The notes under the pieces were generated by a model. That model did not search any database. It saw only the letters and a program-made list of their open reading frames with translations, and had not been told where the DNA came from. Both the position numbers and the translations under genes were made by a program. Shown one piece after another: positions 1-7,946 of a stretch of DNA of 64,000 nucleotides (its first letter is position 1; each line of letters begins with the position of its first letter). This DNA is from Streptococcus sanguinis SK1 = NCTC 7863 (GTDB lineage Bacteria > Bacillota > Bacilli > Lactobacillales > Streptococcaceae): NCBI RefSeq assembly GCF_000194945.1, contig NZ_GL878507.1:697963-761962 (forward strand), in the 5' to 3' direction.

Positions 1-12
1 ATTTCTTATTAA

Positions 13-306
13 TTATTTAGCGATTGGGTAAACAGAAACTTGTTTCTTATCGCGTCCTTTGCGTTCAAAGCGTACTACGCCTTCAACTTTTGCAAACAAA
101 GTATCGTCTCCGCCGCGTCCAACATTGACACCTGCATGGATGTGAGTGCCGCGTTGACGGTAAAGGATAGAGCCGCCTGTTACGGTTTGACCGTCAGCTG
201 CTTTAGCTCCCAGACGTTTCGCTTGTGAATCACGTCCGTTAGATGTGGAACCTCCACCTTTTTTGTGGGCGAATAATTGCAAGTTAGCAAGATTCATTTT
301 TAACAT
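13..306 (-). CDS. rpmA: 50S ribosomal protein L27
   Basis: Large-subunit ribosomal protein whose N-terminus reaches the peptidyl-transferase centre. The 97-residue product begins [19 protein letters not shown], which is the Firmicutes form of L27. It carries a short N-terminal extension ending in the [12 protein letters not shown] junction, where the family is cleaved before assembly. The body has the usual [10 protein letters not shown] segment and the C-terminal VYPIAK-like tail. It is the last gene of rplU-prp-rpmA, and the neighbouring prp encodes the protease that removes the extension. The stop is complete 12 bases from the window edge. Confidence 0.97.
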   Translation of the reverse strand: MLKMNLANLQLFAHKKGGGSTSNGRDSQAKRLGAKAADGQTVTGGSILYRQRGTHIHAGVNVGRGGDDTLFAKVEGVVRFERKGRDKKQVSVYPIAK

Positions 307-323
307 AATGTTTTTCCTCCGTG

Positions 324-668
324 TTAGTTTTCTGTGATAACTCTGGTTTGGACGAACTCAGATGAGTCCTCCGATAAGTTTGCCATTCCTAGGAAAAATG
401 ATTCAAAGAAAAGCTGAGTCATTTCTCTTTGGTGCGACGGTATATCCTGAGGAATTTCAACCTTCAGATAACCGCCTTCTATTTCGTTTAATTCTAAGTT
501 TGGTTCGTAGCCTGCGAATTTCTCAACTGAATTGACAAAATTAATGGCGAGCGTCGAAACGGACGCACATACGACATCAAAGCCGTATTCACCACTCGCG
601 GCGTGACCTGTGATTTCTGCACGCCTCAGTTCGCCATCTTCGGCTCTTTCAAAGACTGCTTGTATCAT
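324..668 (-). CDS. prp: ribosomal-processing cysteine protease Prp
   Basis: A 114-residue member of the Prp (YsxB) family, the cysteine protease that trims the N-terminal extension of L27 in Firmicutes. The family's catalytic pair is visible: His in the ITGHA segment near residue 21 and Cys in VVCASVSTL near residue 34. Its position between rplU and rpmA is the conserved one, with 15-17 bp gaps on either side, so it is made together with its substrate. No truncation or unusual residue is seen. Confidence 0.93.
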   Translation of the reverse strand: MIQAVFERAEDGELRRAEITGHAASGEYGFDVVCASVSTLAINFVNSVEKFAGYEPNLELNEIEGGYLKVEIPQDIPSHQREMTQLFFESFFLGMANLSEDSSEFVQTRVITEN

Positions 669-683
669 TTAATCTCCTTAAAA

Positions 684-998
684 TTAAGCGTTGATAGCGT
701 TGATGACAACTTTTGTATATGGTTGACGGTGACCTTGTTTACGATGGCTGCCTTTTTTAGGTTTGTACTTGTAAGTAACAACCTTCTTTTGCTTGCCTTG
801 TTTTTCAACAGTTCCGACAACAGTAGCTCCAGCAACAAGCGGAGTTCCTACAACAGTGTTTTCACCACCAACAAGAACAACTTCGTCAAAAGTAACGTCT
901 TGACCAGCTTCAGCGTTCAACTTTTCAACGTAGATTACTTGACCAACTTCAACTTTAACTTGTTTTCCGCCAGTTTTAATGATTGCGTATGTGCTCAT
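684..998 (-). CDS. rplU: 50S ribosomal protein L21
   Basis: A 104-residue L21 starting [13 protein letters not shown] and containing the conserved [15 protein letters not shown] segment near the C-terminus. It binds 23S rRNA in the large subunit. It is the first gene of rplU-prp-rpmA, with a strong AGGAGG ribosome site immediately upstream and a structured leader preceding that, which suggests autoregulation of the operon. Confidence 0.97.
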   Translation of the reverse strand: MSTYAIIKTGGKQVKVEVGQVIYVEKLNAEAGQDVTFDEVVLVGGENTVVGTPLVAGATVVGTVEKQGKQKKVVTYKYKPKKGSHRKQGHRQPYTKVVINAINA

Positions 999-1004
999 TA
1001 TGCA

Positions 1005-1139
1005 CCTCCTATGATTTTTTGGGGTTTCCCCGAATTTTGTGAAGACTCGCCTAGCATCGTGGGACGAACCGCTTCTATCTCACTGAGTGAGCAACGATGA
1101 TCGTGCGGTTGCACAGGAATGTGCATAGTCAACTCTATA
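1005..1139 (-). ncRNA. L21-type ribosomal protein leader RNA
   Basis: About 130 bases of GC-richer sequence lie between the rplU promoter and the rplU ribosome site. They fold into several hairpins when read on the minus strand, for example a GGGG/CCCC stem just before AGGAGG and a TCACTCAGTGA stem around 1077-1090. Position and appearance fit the Firmicutes L21 leader, a cis-acting RNA thought to sense free L21. I could not run a covariance model, so the family assignment rests on position and visible stems. Confidence 0.7.
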
Positions 1140-1168
1140 AGTATAGCACTTCTGCAGCTCTTTAGCAA
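1140..1168 (-). promoter_or_regulatory. rplU promoter
   Basis: On the minus strand a TTGCTA -35 (1168-1163) and a TATACT -10 (1145-1140) are separated by 17 bp. Transcription would begin just upstream of the L21-type leader. Confidence 0.65.
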
Positions 1169-1291
1169 GCTTTTTCATCTCATGAAAACGGATTTTTAAG
1201 AATTGTTTTTAGATTTTGTCTGCTAATGCACAAAGAATACTTCTGGTATCTGCTAACTGCTTTATTAAAAAAATATTAGTTCAAAAAATTT

Positions 1292-1822
1292 CTAAATATA
1301 ACGCCTCACCCTATCTTGATAGTCTTGATAAGATTTCCCGAATTTTTCAAGACACCAGCGCTCTTCAGAGAGGATAATCCAGTGGGACGCAGTCTGAAAC
1401 ATGACTAGAATCAAAAAGAAAATCACTGACTTGGTCAAAAAAGCTATTCCCAAAAAACAAACAAGGTAAGCTACATACATGGGATTACGGGAATAGCGAT
1501 AAAGACCCTTTGTATTCATGCCGTTTGCATCTGGTCTAGCGAAATCCCTCATACTGATAGCACACAAAGCCAAACCAAACAGGTAAATAGCCACTCCAGC
1601 ATAAAAGAAAACAGAAGAATGAAAGTTGATTTCAAGGAAAAAAGAAATTATGAACAAGGCTAGATTGCTCAATTGATAAATCATATAAGCTATCTTTTCT
1701 TTTCCTTGGACTGGTGCAAAATAAGCTGCGCGTGACAAAGCGTTTTTGCCGAAATGACTCAATAAAGGAAAACGAATCAGCAAAAAAGGAATTAAGAGAA
1801 AAACAGCAAGCATAAACGTCAC
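1292..1822 (-). CDS. isoprenylcysteine carboxyl methyltransferase-like membrane protein
   Basis: A 176-residue integral membrane protein with about four to five hydrophobic segments. It carries the ICMT/phospholipid-methyltransferase signature: a YRYSRNPMY loop, followed about 40 residues later by EERWCLEKFGKSYQDY and a closing VRRYI. That arrangement binds S-adenosylmethionine and a lipid-like acceptor in the family. Bacterial members are mostly uncharacterised, so the acceptor is unknown. It lies 12 bp downstream of thiI and probably shares its transcript. Nothing in the sequence links it to thiolation. About 290 bp without a gene follow, which are accounted for by the rplU promoter and leader plus AT-rich sequence. 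Confidence 0.72.
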   Translation of the reverse strand: MTFMLAVFLLIPFLLIRFPLLSHFGKNALSRAAYFAPVQGKEKIAYMIYQLSNLALFIISFFLEINFHSSVFFYAGVAIYLFGLALCAISMRDFARPDANGMNTKGLYRYSRNPMYVAYLVCFLGIAFLTKSVIFFLILVMFQTASHWIILSEERWCLEKFGKSYQDYQDRVRRYI

Positions 1823-1834
1823 CTTCTCTCGCTT

Positions 1835-3049
1835 TTACAACAGCCCTTCAATCAACTCGTCAACTTCATCAGCCACTGCTTGTGGTGTGATTTCTGTAAT
1901 CATGATGCCTGCAACAGCGCGCTCAACCAAGCCTTCAACATCTAGGTAAGTTTCGTACTTCTCAGCATTCTTGATTTTCGGATTGGTCTTAGGACGGTCT
2001 GGAGCAAAAATAGTACAGCAGTCTTCAAATGGCTGGATAGAGATTTGGAAAGTATCAATTTTCTCTGCAATCTCAATGATTTCCAGCTTGTCCATCGTCA
2101 CGACAGGACGGATAACCGGTGTATTGGTCACTGCGTTGATAGCCTGCATACTTTCGATGGTTTGACTTGCCACCTGACCAAGACTTTCTCCATTGATAAT
2201 GACTTGAGCGCCCCGCTCCTCCCGAATCCGGTCTGTAATGCGCATCATAAAGCGACGAGTCAGTGTCATCAGGTAGGCTTCTGGAGCTTTAGCCTTGATT
2301 TCCTCCTGAATCTCTGTAAAAGGGACTTCGATAAACTGAATATTGCCACCAAACTTGGTCAGTTTGCGAGTCAAATCTTGAGCCTTTTTCAACGAACCTG
2401 GACTGGTATAAGGCGGACTGGCAAAGTGAACCGCCTCGATATCTACACCGCGCTTGAGAGCTAGATAACCAGCCACCGGTGAGTCGATCCCACCAGACAG
2501 CATGAGCATGCCCTTGCCTGAAGTCCCGACTGGCAGACCTCCAGCACCACGAATTGTCTCGTAAGAGATATAGGCCGCTTCTTCACGGATCTCGACACGT
2601 AGCTCAATATCCGGCGCTTTCATCTTGACCTGAACATTTGGAATGGCTTCAAAAACAGCATCACCAAGCGTCTGGTTAAGCTCGCGGCTATCCAATTCAA
2701 AGCTGTGGTCACTGCGCTTGCTGGTAATCTTAAAGGTCATACCCTCTTGATAGACTTCTTTCATGATGGATTGGACAGCTTCGATTAGGGCTGGAACAGA
2801 TTTTTCAATTTTATAAGACGGTGAAAAATTCTGAATTCCAAAAATCTGCTTGAGCGACTCAGCGACCGGCTGATAGTCTGTTCCGTGCAGATAGACATGA
2901 GTTCGGTCACGGTCAGCCTTGACATGGACTTTGGGATAGACTGACAAAACAGCCTGGATATTGCGTTTGAGTTTGTTGATAAAGCGCATGCGGTTCTTGC
3001 CCTTAGTAGACAGCTCACCGTAGCGCACCATAATTTCTGAATATTGCAT
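1835..3049 (-). CDS. thiI: tRNA 4-thiouridine sulfurtransferase ThiI
   Basis: Adenylates and thiolates uridine 8 of tRNA; in many bacteria it also passes sulfur to thiazole synthesis. The 404 residues contain an N-terminal ferredoxin-like/THUMP region (about 1-165) and a PP-loop ATP-pyrophosphatase domain with the [12 protein letters not shown] motif near 184. There is no C-terminal rhodanese domain. This is usual in Gram-positive ThiI, where the cysteine desulfurase donates persulfide directly. The desulfurase gene ends only 3 bp upstream, so enzyme and sulfur donor are co-transcribed. Confidence 0.95.
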   Translation of the reverse strand: MQYSEIMVRYGELSTKGKNRMRFINKLKRNIQAVLSVYPKVHVKADRDRTHVYLHGTDYQPVAESLKQIFGIQNFSPSYKIEKSVPALIEAVQSIMKEVYQEGMTFKITSKRSDHSFELDSRELNQTLGDAVFEAIPNVQVKMKAPDIELRVEIREEAAYISYETIRGAGGLPVGTSGKGMLMLSGGIDSPVAGYLALKRGVDIEAVHFASPPYTSPGSLKKAQDLTRKLTKFGGNIQFIEVPFTEIQEEIKAKAPEAYLMTLTRRFMMRITDRIREERGAQVIINGESLGQVASQTIESMQAINAVTNTPVIRPVVTMDKLEIIEIAEKIDTFQISIQPFEDCCTIFAPDRPKTNPKIKNAEKYETYLDVEGLVERAVAGIMITEITPQAVADEVDELIEGLL

Positions 3050-3052
3050 TGT

Positions 3053-4195
3053 TTACCTTACTTTTCTGGTTTTTTCGTAAATGATTTTAAAGGTTGTCAA
3101 AAACTGCTCCATCTGGCTCATATCACTGTCAAGATCCAAACTGATACGAACAGCAGTCTGAGCGAGAGATTTCTCAACGCCCATAGCGATTAGGGTTCCT
3201 GCTGGCTTACCGGCCTTAGAAGAGCAAGCACTAGTAGTCGAGATATAGATCTCGTAGTCTTCAAATGCATGAACGACGACTTCACCCCGCACTCCCTTGA
3301 TACCAAAGGTTAGTATATGAGGCGCAAAATTTTCCATGCCTGAGAAAATCACCACATCTGGATACTTCTGCAGCTCTTCAAGGAGAATCTTCTTCATCTG
3401 AGCCGTCCGCTGGGCAAATGCTTCTTGCTTTTCCATGGACAAACGCAGAGCCTTGGCTGTCGCTGCAATACCAGCTAAATTTTCTGTTGTAGAGCGCTTA
3501 TCCGACTCCTGGCCGCCACCAGTCAAGAGGGGACTGATTTTCTTGCCAGACTTGATATAGACAAAGCCTACCCCCCGAAGACCGTGAAATTTATGACTGG
3601 AAAATGTCGCAAAATCCACACGATCCGTCAGATAAGCAGCCGTCGGAATCTTCGTAATAGCCTGTACAGCATCCACATGAAAGGAAATGGTCGGCTTATC
3701 TGCTAGCAGTTCGGATATTTTCTGAATGAGCTGAATACTGCCGATTTCATTATTGACAGCCATGATGGAGATCAGAGTGGTGTCTGGTCGAATCAGCTCC
3801 GCTAGCTTGTCTACATCAACAAAACCTGCCTTATCAACTGGGGCAAAATCTATTTCAAAACCTTGACTCTGCAACCAGAGGGCTGATTCTTTAACCGCGG
3901 GATGCTCAATGTTGGATACGATGATGTGTTTGCCAAAGGGAACTTTTTCAAAAGCAACTCCTTTAACCACCCAGTTGTCCCCTTCTGTCCCTCCTGACGT
4001 AAAAAAAATCTCCGACGAAGACTTGCCTAAAAGCTCTGCTATTTGCCGGCGTGAAGCTTCTAAGAGACGGGTTGCCTGATTGCCTAAACTGTGCAGACTG
4101 GATGGATTTCCCCAGATTTTAGAAGCAACTTCCGTGTAAGCGGCCAAAGCCTCGGGATAAGGCTTGGTTGTCGCTGAATTATCTAAATAAATCAT
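3053..4195 (-). CDS. cysteine desulfurase (NifS/IscS family)
   Basis: PLP-dependent enzyme converting cysteine to alanine plus enzyme-bound persulfide. The 380-residue protein begins MIYLDNSATTKPYPE. It has the PLP-lysine motif SSHKFHGLRG near residue 200 and a mobile catalytic Cys in the STTSACSSK segment near 326. Residues between the two form a class V aminotransferase fold. Tight linkage to thiI (3 bp) makes it the likely dedicated sulfur donor for tRNA 4-thiouridine, like NifZ-ThiI in Bacillus. A promoter lies directly upstream. Confidence 0.94.
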   Translation of the reverse strand: MIYLDNSATTKPYPEALAAYTEVASKIWGNPSSLHSLGNQATRLLEASRRQIAELLGKSSSEIFFTSGGTEGDNWVVKGVAFEKVPFGKHIIVSNIEHPAVKESALWLQSQGFEIDFAPVDKAGFVDVDKLAELIRPDTTLISIMAVNNEIGSIQLIQKISELLADKPTISFHVDAVQAITKIPTAAYLTDRVDFATFSSHKFHGLRGVGFVYIKSGKKISPLLTGGGQESDKRSTTENLAGIAATAKALRLSMEKQEAFAQRTAQMKKILLEELQKYPDVVIFSGMENFAPHILTFGIKGVRGEVVVHAFEDYEIYISTTSACSSKAGKPAGTLIAMGVEKSLAQTAVRISLDLDSDMSQMEQFLTTFKIIYEKTRKVR

Positions 4196-4223
4196 GTTCT
4201 TTCCTCAAAATTTCAATACTCCT

Positions 4224-4252
4224 ATTGTAACACGAAAGAGAAACTGGAACAA
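4224..4252 (-). promoter_or_regulatory. promoter of the desulfurase-thiI operon
   Basis: On the minus strand TTGTTC (4252-4247) and TACAAT (4229-4224) are separated by 17 bp. They sit about 30 bp upstream of the cysteine desulfurase start. Confidence 0.6.
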
Positions 4253-4255
4253 GAA

Positions 4256-4290
4256 AGAAAAAGCCCTAAATTCTGCTAAAACTTAGGGCT
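4256..4290 (-). terminator. rho-independent terminator after fbp
   Basis: On the minus strand an 8-bp stem AGCCCTAA/TTAGGGCT (4290-4283 with 4269-4262) has a 13-base loop and is followed by a TTTTTC run. It starts 5 bp after the fbp stop. Confidence 0.85.
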
Positions 4291-4295
4291 AAACT

Positions 4296-6209
4296 TCACC
4301 GGTCATAAAACTCATGTAATAAGCCAAAGAGTTCCTGTTGTTGAGCTAACAAGCTCTGACCGATGGTAGTAGATTTGATGAGGGTTCGTTCCTCTACATT
4401 TTCAATTACCTTTTTCAGGGAGGTTTGAGCAAACGGCGATTCAACGACTTTTTGAGCGTTTTGGAAAGGCTGATGGGTCACCAACTGGAAGCCATAGGAA
4501 TTATTGAGCAGTGAATAGCCAGCCGTTCCAGTCTTCTTCTGATAGGCCTTGCAGAGGCCACCATCAATGACAAAGAGCAAGCCACCACCACGGATAGGCG
4601 ACTCTCCCTTGCCCGTCTTAACCGGAGTATGACCATTGACCATCCTAGACTCTTGAGAAAAGAGGCCAAATTCTTCCAAAATCAGCTGGCAGACTTTCTC
4701 AGAATTACGATAAGAAAAATAAGAATTTTCCACTTCCTTGTGGGTGCCCTTATCTTCAATGAAATAGCGCTCCAAGGTAGTCATCTTTTCTTTGCCAAAC
4801 AGAGGAGACAACTTGCCTTTCCAGCAATACCAAATCAAATCAGTCGACAAATCATCACCCACCTCCTTGTTCTTGGCCGACTGTCGAATATGATACTCAA
4901 AAAAATCCAGCAATTCCTTGCCCGCATAATGGGCTTGATTAAGAATGAAAGGCTGGAATTCTCCTGACGGCTCCAGCGGGATGCAGCCGTGAAAAAGCAA
5001 GTGCTGGTTGTAAATCTTATACATAGAGCCCTTGTTCATCAGAAGACTCATATGCTCAGCCATCTTTAGAGAACTTTGGAATGAGGCCAGCATACTGTCT
5101 ACAGCTTGATTTTCTTCTGGTGTCAAAGCTGATGGATTTTCCGGATTGATAGTTTGGAAGCAGGTATTAACCAGGGCATGTTTAGTATCGTCAATCGTAA
5201 TGCTTTCTTCCCAATAGTCAATCTTGTCCAACATGACATGGTCCTGCATCTGGAATTCAGGCCGTCGTTTGATGAGTTGATTTTCCAGCTTGAACTGGAT
5301 AATCGCTAAGGCTTGGTGAACCTTTTCCAGCTGCAGAATTTCCTCATCTGAAAATTCCTGCTCTCTGCCTCCAAGAATGGGTCTAAACTTAGGATTAGAC
5401 TGGTAAGTCTTATCCGCAAAAAGAGTCAAGGAGCGTAGGTTTAAACCATAATCTTTCTCGATATCCCAGAGATAGCCGTAGCGAGCTGCGATGCGCAGCA
5501 CATTGAGCAAGCAGGCCTTAGAGCCAAAAAAGGCTCCCATCCAGATAATGTCGTGATTGCCCCACTGAATATCAAGCGAGTGAAAATGCTGCAGTTCATC
5601 CATGACCTGAGCACTGCCAGCTCCTCTGTCAAAAATATCTCCAACCACATGCAGATGGTCAATCAACAACTGCCGAATACTTCGGGCCAAGCCTAGAATA
5701 AAAGGCACCGCTTCCCGCAATTCAATCACATAAGTCAGGATATTCTCAAAATAGGATTTTTTATCAGCTAAAGCCCGGTCACTATAGAGCAACTCCTCGA
5801 TAATATAGGCATATTGTGGCGGCAAGGCCTTTCTGACCTTGGACCGACTGTATTTGGCACCTGCAAAAGCCAGCAAGTTCAAGAGCTGGGGAATGGTTTC
5901 CTGATACCAGTCTTTGCCTTTAGTTTCTTCCCCCAGCACAAGCTCAGGATAGGAAACCAGCGCTGACAGGCGGTCTTTGTGATCTTCTGACAAGCTGTCT
6001 CCAAAACAGTCCTTAATCTTCTCATTGAGGATACCTGCACAGCTTCTCAAAATATAGTCAAATGCAGCAAACTCCCCGTGAATGTCACTGATATACAGCT
6101 CCGTTCCTTTGGGCAGATTCAAAATTGCCTCTAGGTTGGTCAGCTCTGTAATGACCTTCTGCCGACTGTCAAATTCTTTCAGTAAAATACGCTTATATTG
6201 CTCCATCAT
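4296..6209 (-). CDS. fbp: fructose-1,6-bisphosphatase, class III
   Basis: Hydrolyses fructose-1,6-bisphosphate to fructose-6-phosphate, the committed step of gluconeogenesis. The 637 residues match the long Firmicutes class III enzyme (Bacillus Fbp type). Metallophosphatase metal-site motifs are visible: YISDIHGEF near residue 40, GDIFDRG near 190 and WGNHD near 215, with a further metal-site histidine in VNGHTPVK near 522. A tandem ATG ATG start lies behind GAGGG; either start is possible. It lies downstream of the PPDK regulatory protein and ccpN genes on the same strand with a 39-bp gap and no terminator, so it is probably read from the ccpN promoter as well. This enzyme is uncommon among streptococci. 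Confidence 0.95.
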   Translation of the reverse strand: MMEQYKRILLKEFDSRQKVITELTNLEAILNLPKGTELYISDIHGEFAAFDYILRSCAGILNEKIKDCFGDSLSEDHKDRLSALVSYPELVLGEETKGKDWYQETIPQLLNLLAFAGAKYSRSKVRKALPPQYAYIIEELLYSDRALADKKSYFENILTYVIELREAVPFILGLARSIRQLLIDHLHVVGDIFDRGAGSAQVMDELQHFHSLDIQWGNHDIIWMGAFFGSKACLLNVLRIAARYGYLWDIEKDYGLNLRSLTLFADKTYQSNPKFRPILGGREQEFSDEEILQLEKVHQALAIIQFKLENQLIKRRPEFQMQDHVMLDKIDYWEESITIDDTKHALVNTCFQTINPENPSALTPEENQAVDSMLASFQSSLKMAEHMSLLMNKGSMYKIYNQHLLFHGCIPLEPSGEFQPFILNQAHYAGKELLDFFEYHIRQSAKNKEVGDDLSTDLIWYCWKGKLSPLFGKEKMTTLERYFIEDKGTHKEVENSYFSYRNSEKVCQLILEEFGLFSQESRMVNGHTPVKTGKGESPIRGGGLLFVIDGGLCKAYQKKTGTAGYSLLNNSYGFQLVTHQPFQNAQKVVESPFAQTSLKKVIENVEERTLIKSTTIGQSLLAQQQELFGLLHEFYDR

Positions 6210-6248
6210 ATGCCCTCACTCTATAACCGCTTTTTGCAATCTTCTCTC

Positions 6249-7061
6249 TTATCTCAATTTCTTCAAATGATCTTCAATCAAGAAAGCCGTCTCCTCGATT
6301 GACTTATCGGTGATATTGATGACATGAGCCCGATACTTTTTAAAGACTTCTTTTGAGTAGTCTAGTTCTTCGTATATCTTTTCCAGATCCGTGTAGCTGG
6401 TCGACTGGGTTAATCCCAGAGAATTCAAGCGATTACTGCGTATCTTAGACAGTTTTTCTGGCTCACATAAAAGGCCGATAATCCGCTCCGGATCAACCTT
6501 ATCCAAAACTTGAGGCAGAGGGACTTCTGGAATCAAAGGCAGGTTAGAAACCTTATAGCCTTTATTAGCCAGATAAATACTGAGTGGCGTTTTAGAAGTA
6601 CGTGAGACACCCAAGAGGACCAAGTCTGAATCTAAAAATCCTTGTGGTGCCTTGCCATCGTCGTATTTGACTGCAAACTCAATAGCAGAGATTTTATTAA
6701 AATACTCAGTGTCTAGCCGGTGCAGAGTACCCGGCACCTCTATAGGACTGGTGCCCGTCTTTTCTCTGATAATCTCAAAAAATGGATGCATCAAATCCAG
6801 ATAAGCAAGGCCATTGGACTTACTGAACTCCCTAGCAGCTGCTGCCAAGTTGCCATCAACCAGTGTACTGATGACAAGGGCATCATCCTTGATGGCATCA
6901 CGTAGAATTTCCAGCAATTCTTCTTCCTTGTTGATAAATGGGAAACGATAGCTGTTATTAAAAATAATATCTGGGTACTGGGCTGTCACTGCAGACAACA
7001 GCTTCTGCGAAGTCCCCCCCAAAGAATCCGAAATGCTGTAAACAATAATTTCTTTCTTCAT
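6249..7061 (-). CDS. pyruvate,phosphate dikinase regulatory protein (kinase/phosphorylase)
   Basis: Bifunctional PDRP (DUF299/YqfL family). It inactivates PPDK by ADP-dependent phosphorylation of the threonine two residues before the catalytic histidine, and reactivates it by phosphorolysis. The 270-residue protein has the family N-terminus (YSISDSLGGTS) and the P-loop-like GVSRTSKTPLS near residue 152. Its target enzyme is encoded about 900 bp away in the divergent direction, and the target Thr450-Ser-His452 triad is present there. It lies 11 bp downstream of ccpN. Confidence 0.94.
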   Translation of the reverse strand: MKKEIIVYSISDSLGGTSQKLLSAVTAQYPDIIFNNSYRFPFINKEEELLEILRDAIKDDALVISTLVDGNLAAAAREFSKSNGLAYLDLMHPFFEIIREKTGTSPIEVPGTLHRLDTEYFNKISAIEFAVKYDDGKAPQGFLDSDLVLLGVSRTSKTPLSIYLANKGYKVSNLPLIPEVPLPQVLDKVDPERIIGLLCEPEKLSKIRSNRLNSLGLTQSTSYTDLEKIYEELDYSKEVFKKYRAHVINITDKSIEETAFLIEDHLKKLR

Positions 7062-7072
7062 ATTTATTCCTC

Positions 7073-7702
7073 TTATCTATTAACCTCAGCGCTTCTGGCC
7101 TCTTGAATAATATAGTCCAGCAGAGCTGACTTGGTCACAGTTCCTAAAATTTTACGCTCATTATCCTTATCCACTACCGGCAGTGAATCAATCGCAAAAT
7201 CCTGCAAAACCGCTGCCGCTTCCAAAATATTCATATCCTTGTAGCAAGTTTTTATATGGGGCATTCGGGTCATGCAGACCGCTACGGGAGTGCTGTCAAT
7301 GTTAGTATTGAGCGAAGCCCGCAGCAGGTCCTTACGCGACAAAATCCCCAAGAGCAGCTTATGCTCATCAATGACATAGAGAACATCCGCATCATACATA
7401 AATAAGGTGATAATGGCATCTTGAATAAAGGAATCATGAGATACCAAAACAGGAGATGTCATAATTTCCGCCACTTCCTTTCGAAAGGTATCGAAAAAGA
7501 AAAGCGTCTCTAAATCTGAGCCCGAGTATGTGTAACCAACTTTAGGCGTAGCCTTCAAAATCCCAACCAAGGTCAGAAAAGACAGGTCCGAGCGCAGTGT
7601 CGCCCGAGAAATATCGAGTAATTCAGAGATTTTCTCACCGCTGAGTGGCTGGTGTTCTTTTACAATTTCTACAATTTTCTTTTGCCGTTCACTTAATTTC
7701 AA
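7073..7702 (-). CDS. ccpN: CcpN-type repressor with HTH and paired CBS domains
   Basis: A 209-residue regulator. Residues 1-60 form a DeoR/HTH_11-type winged helix (SGEKISELLDISRATLRSDL). Residues about 75-205 form two CBS domains (VLYVIDEHKLLLGILSRKDL and SLPVVDKDNERKILGTVTKS), which usually bind adenine nucleotides. Bacillus CcpN (YqzB) represses gluconeogenic genes and is encoded with the PPDK regulatory protein YqfL, as here. Position next to ppdK and CcpN-like boxes at the ppdK promoter indicate control of ppdK, and perhaps of fbp. Regulation is inferred from context. Confidence 0.9.
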   Translation of the reverse strand: MKLSERQKKIVEIVKEHQPLSGEKISELLDISRATLRSDLSFLTLVGILKATPKVGYTYSGSDLETLFFFDTFRKEVAEIMTSPVLVSHDSFIQDAIITLFMYDADVLYVIDEHKLLLGILSRKDLLRASLNTNIDSTPVAVCMTRMPHIKTCYKDMNILEAAAVLQDFAIDSLPVVDKDNERKILGTVTKSALLDYIIQEARSAEVNR

Positions 7703-7818
7703 ATAGGTCTGACTCCTTCTTTCTTTATACAGATGATTATCCTGATTTCGCTTAAAATTTAGGAATTATTGCTCATATTTCATTTTCAGACGTTTAAATA
7801 ATCATCATTTTGTAACAC

Positions 7819-7846
7819 ATTATAACAAAAAAAGAAAAATTGTCAA
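7819..7846 (-). promoter_or_regulatory. ccpN promoter
   Basis: On the minus strand a consensus TTGACA (7846-7841) and a consensus TATAAT (7824-7819) are separated by 16 bp. Its -35 lies 22 bp from the -35 of the divergent ppdK promoter. The 5' leader to ccpN is about 110 bases. Confidence 0.8.
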
Positions 7847-7868
7847 TAAAATAGAATCCTTTTTTCGG

Positions 7869-7898
7869 TTGACAAATATATGTGATGTATATTACAAT
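7869..7898 (+). promoter_or_regulatory. ppdK promoter
   Basis: TTGACA (7869-7874) and TACAAT (7893-7898) are separated by 18 bp. The ppdK start codon at 7947 follows a GGAGG ribosome site at 7937-7941. A longer reading frame from 7869 begins inside this promoter and is therefore not the true start. Confidence 0.8.
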
Positions 7899-7924
7899 GT
7901 AGTTGTCCTACAATATGACACATA
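7881..7924 (+). promoter_or_regulatory. pair of CcpN-like operator boxes
   Basis: Two sequences match the Bacillus CcpN consensus TRTGHYATAYW with one mismatch each: TGTGATGTATA at 7881-7891, overlapping the spacer of the ppdK promoter, and TATGACACATA at 7914-7924, just downstream of the start point. Their centres are 33 bp apart, about three helical turns. The site assignment is inference from motif and position. Confidence 0.5.
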
Positions 7925-7946
7925 TTTCATAATTTTGGAGGTAAAT

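Noticed and set aside
603..1100. Plus-strand reading frame of 165 codons across prp, rplU and the leader
   Set aside because: It is antisense to ribosomal genes with strong family matches, has no ribosome site, and its residue composition looks like a shadow translation.
7869..7946. 26-codon N-terminal extension of ppdK
   Set aside because: It begins in the -35 of the ppdK promoter, and the GGAGG site points to the ATG at 7947, which gives the family N-terminus.
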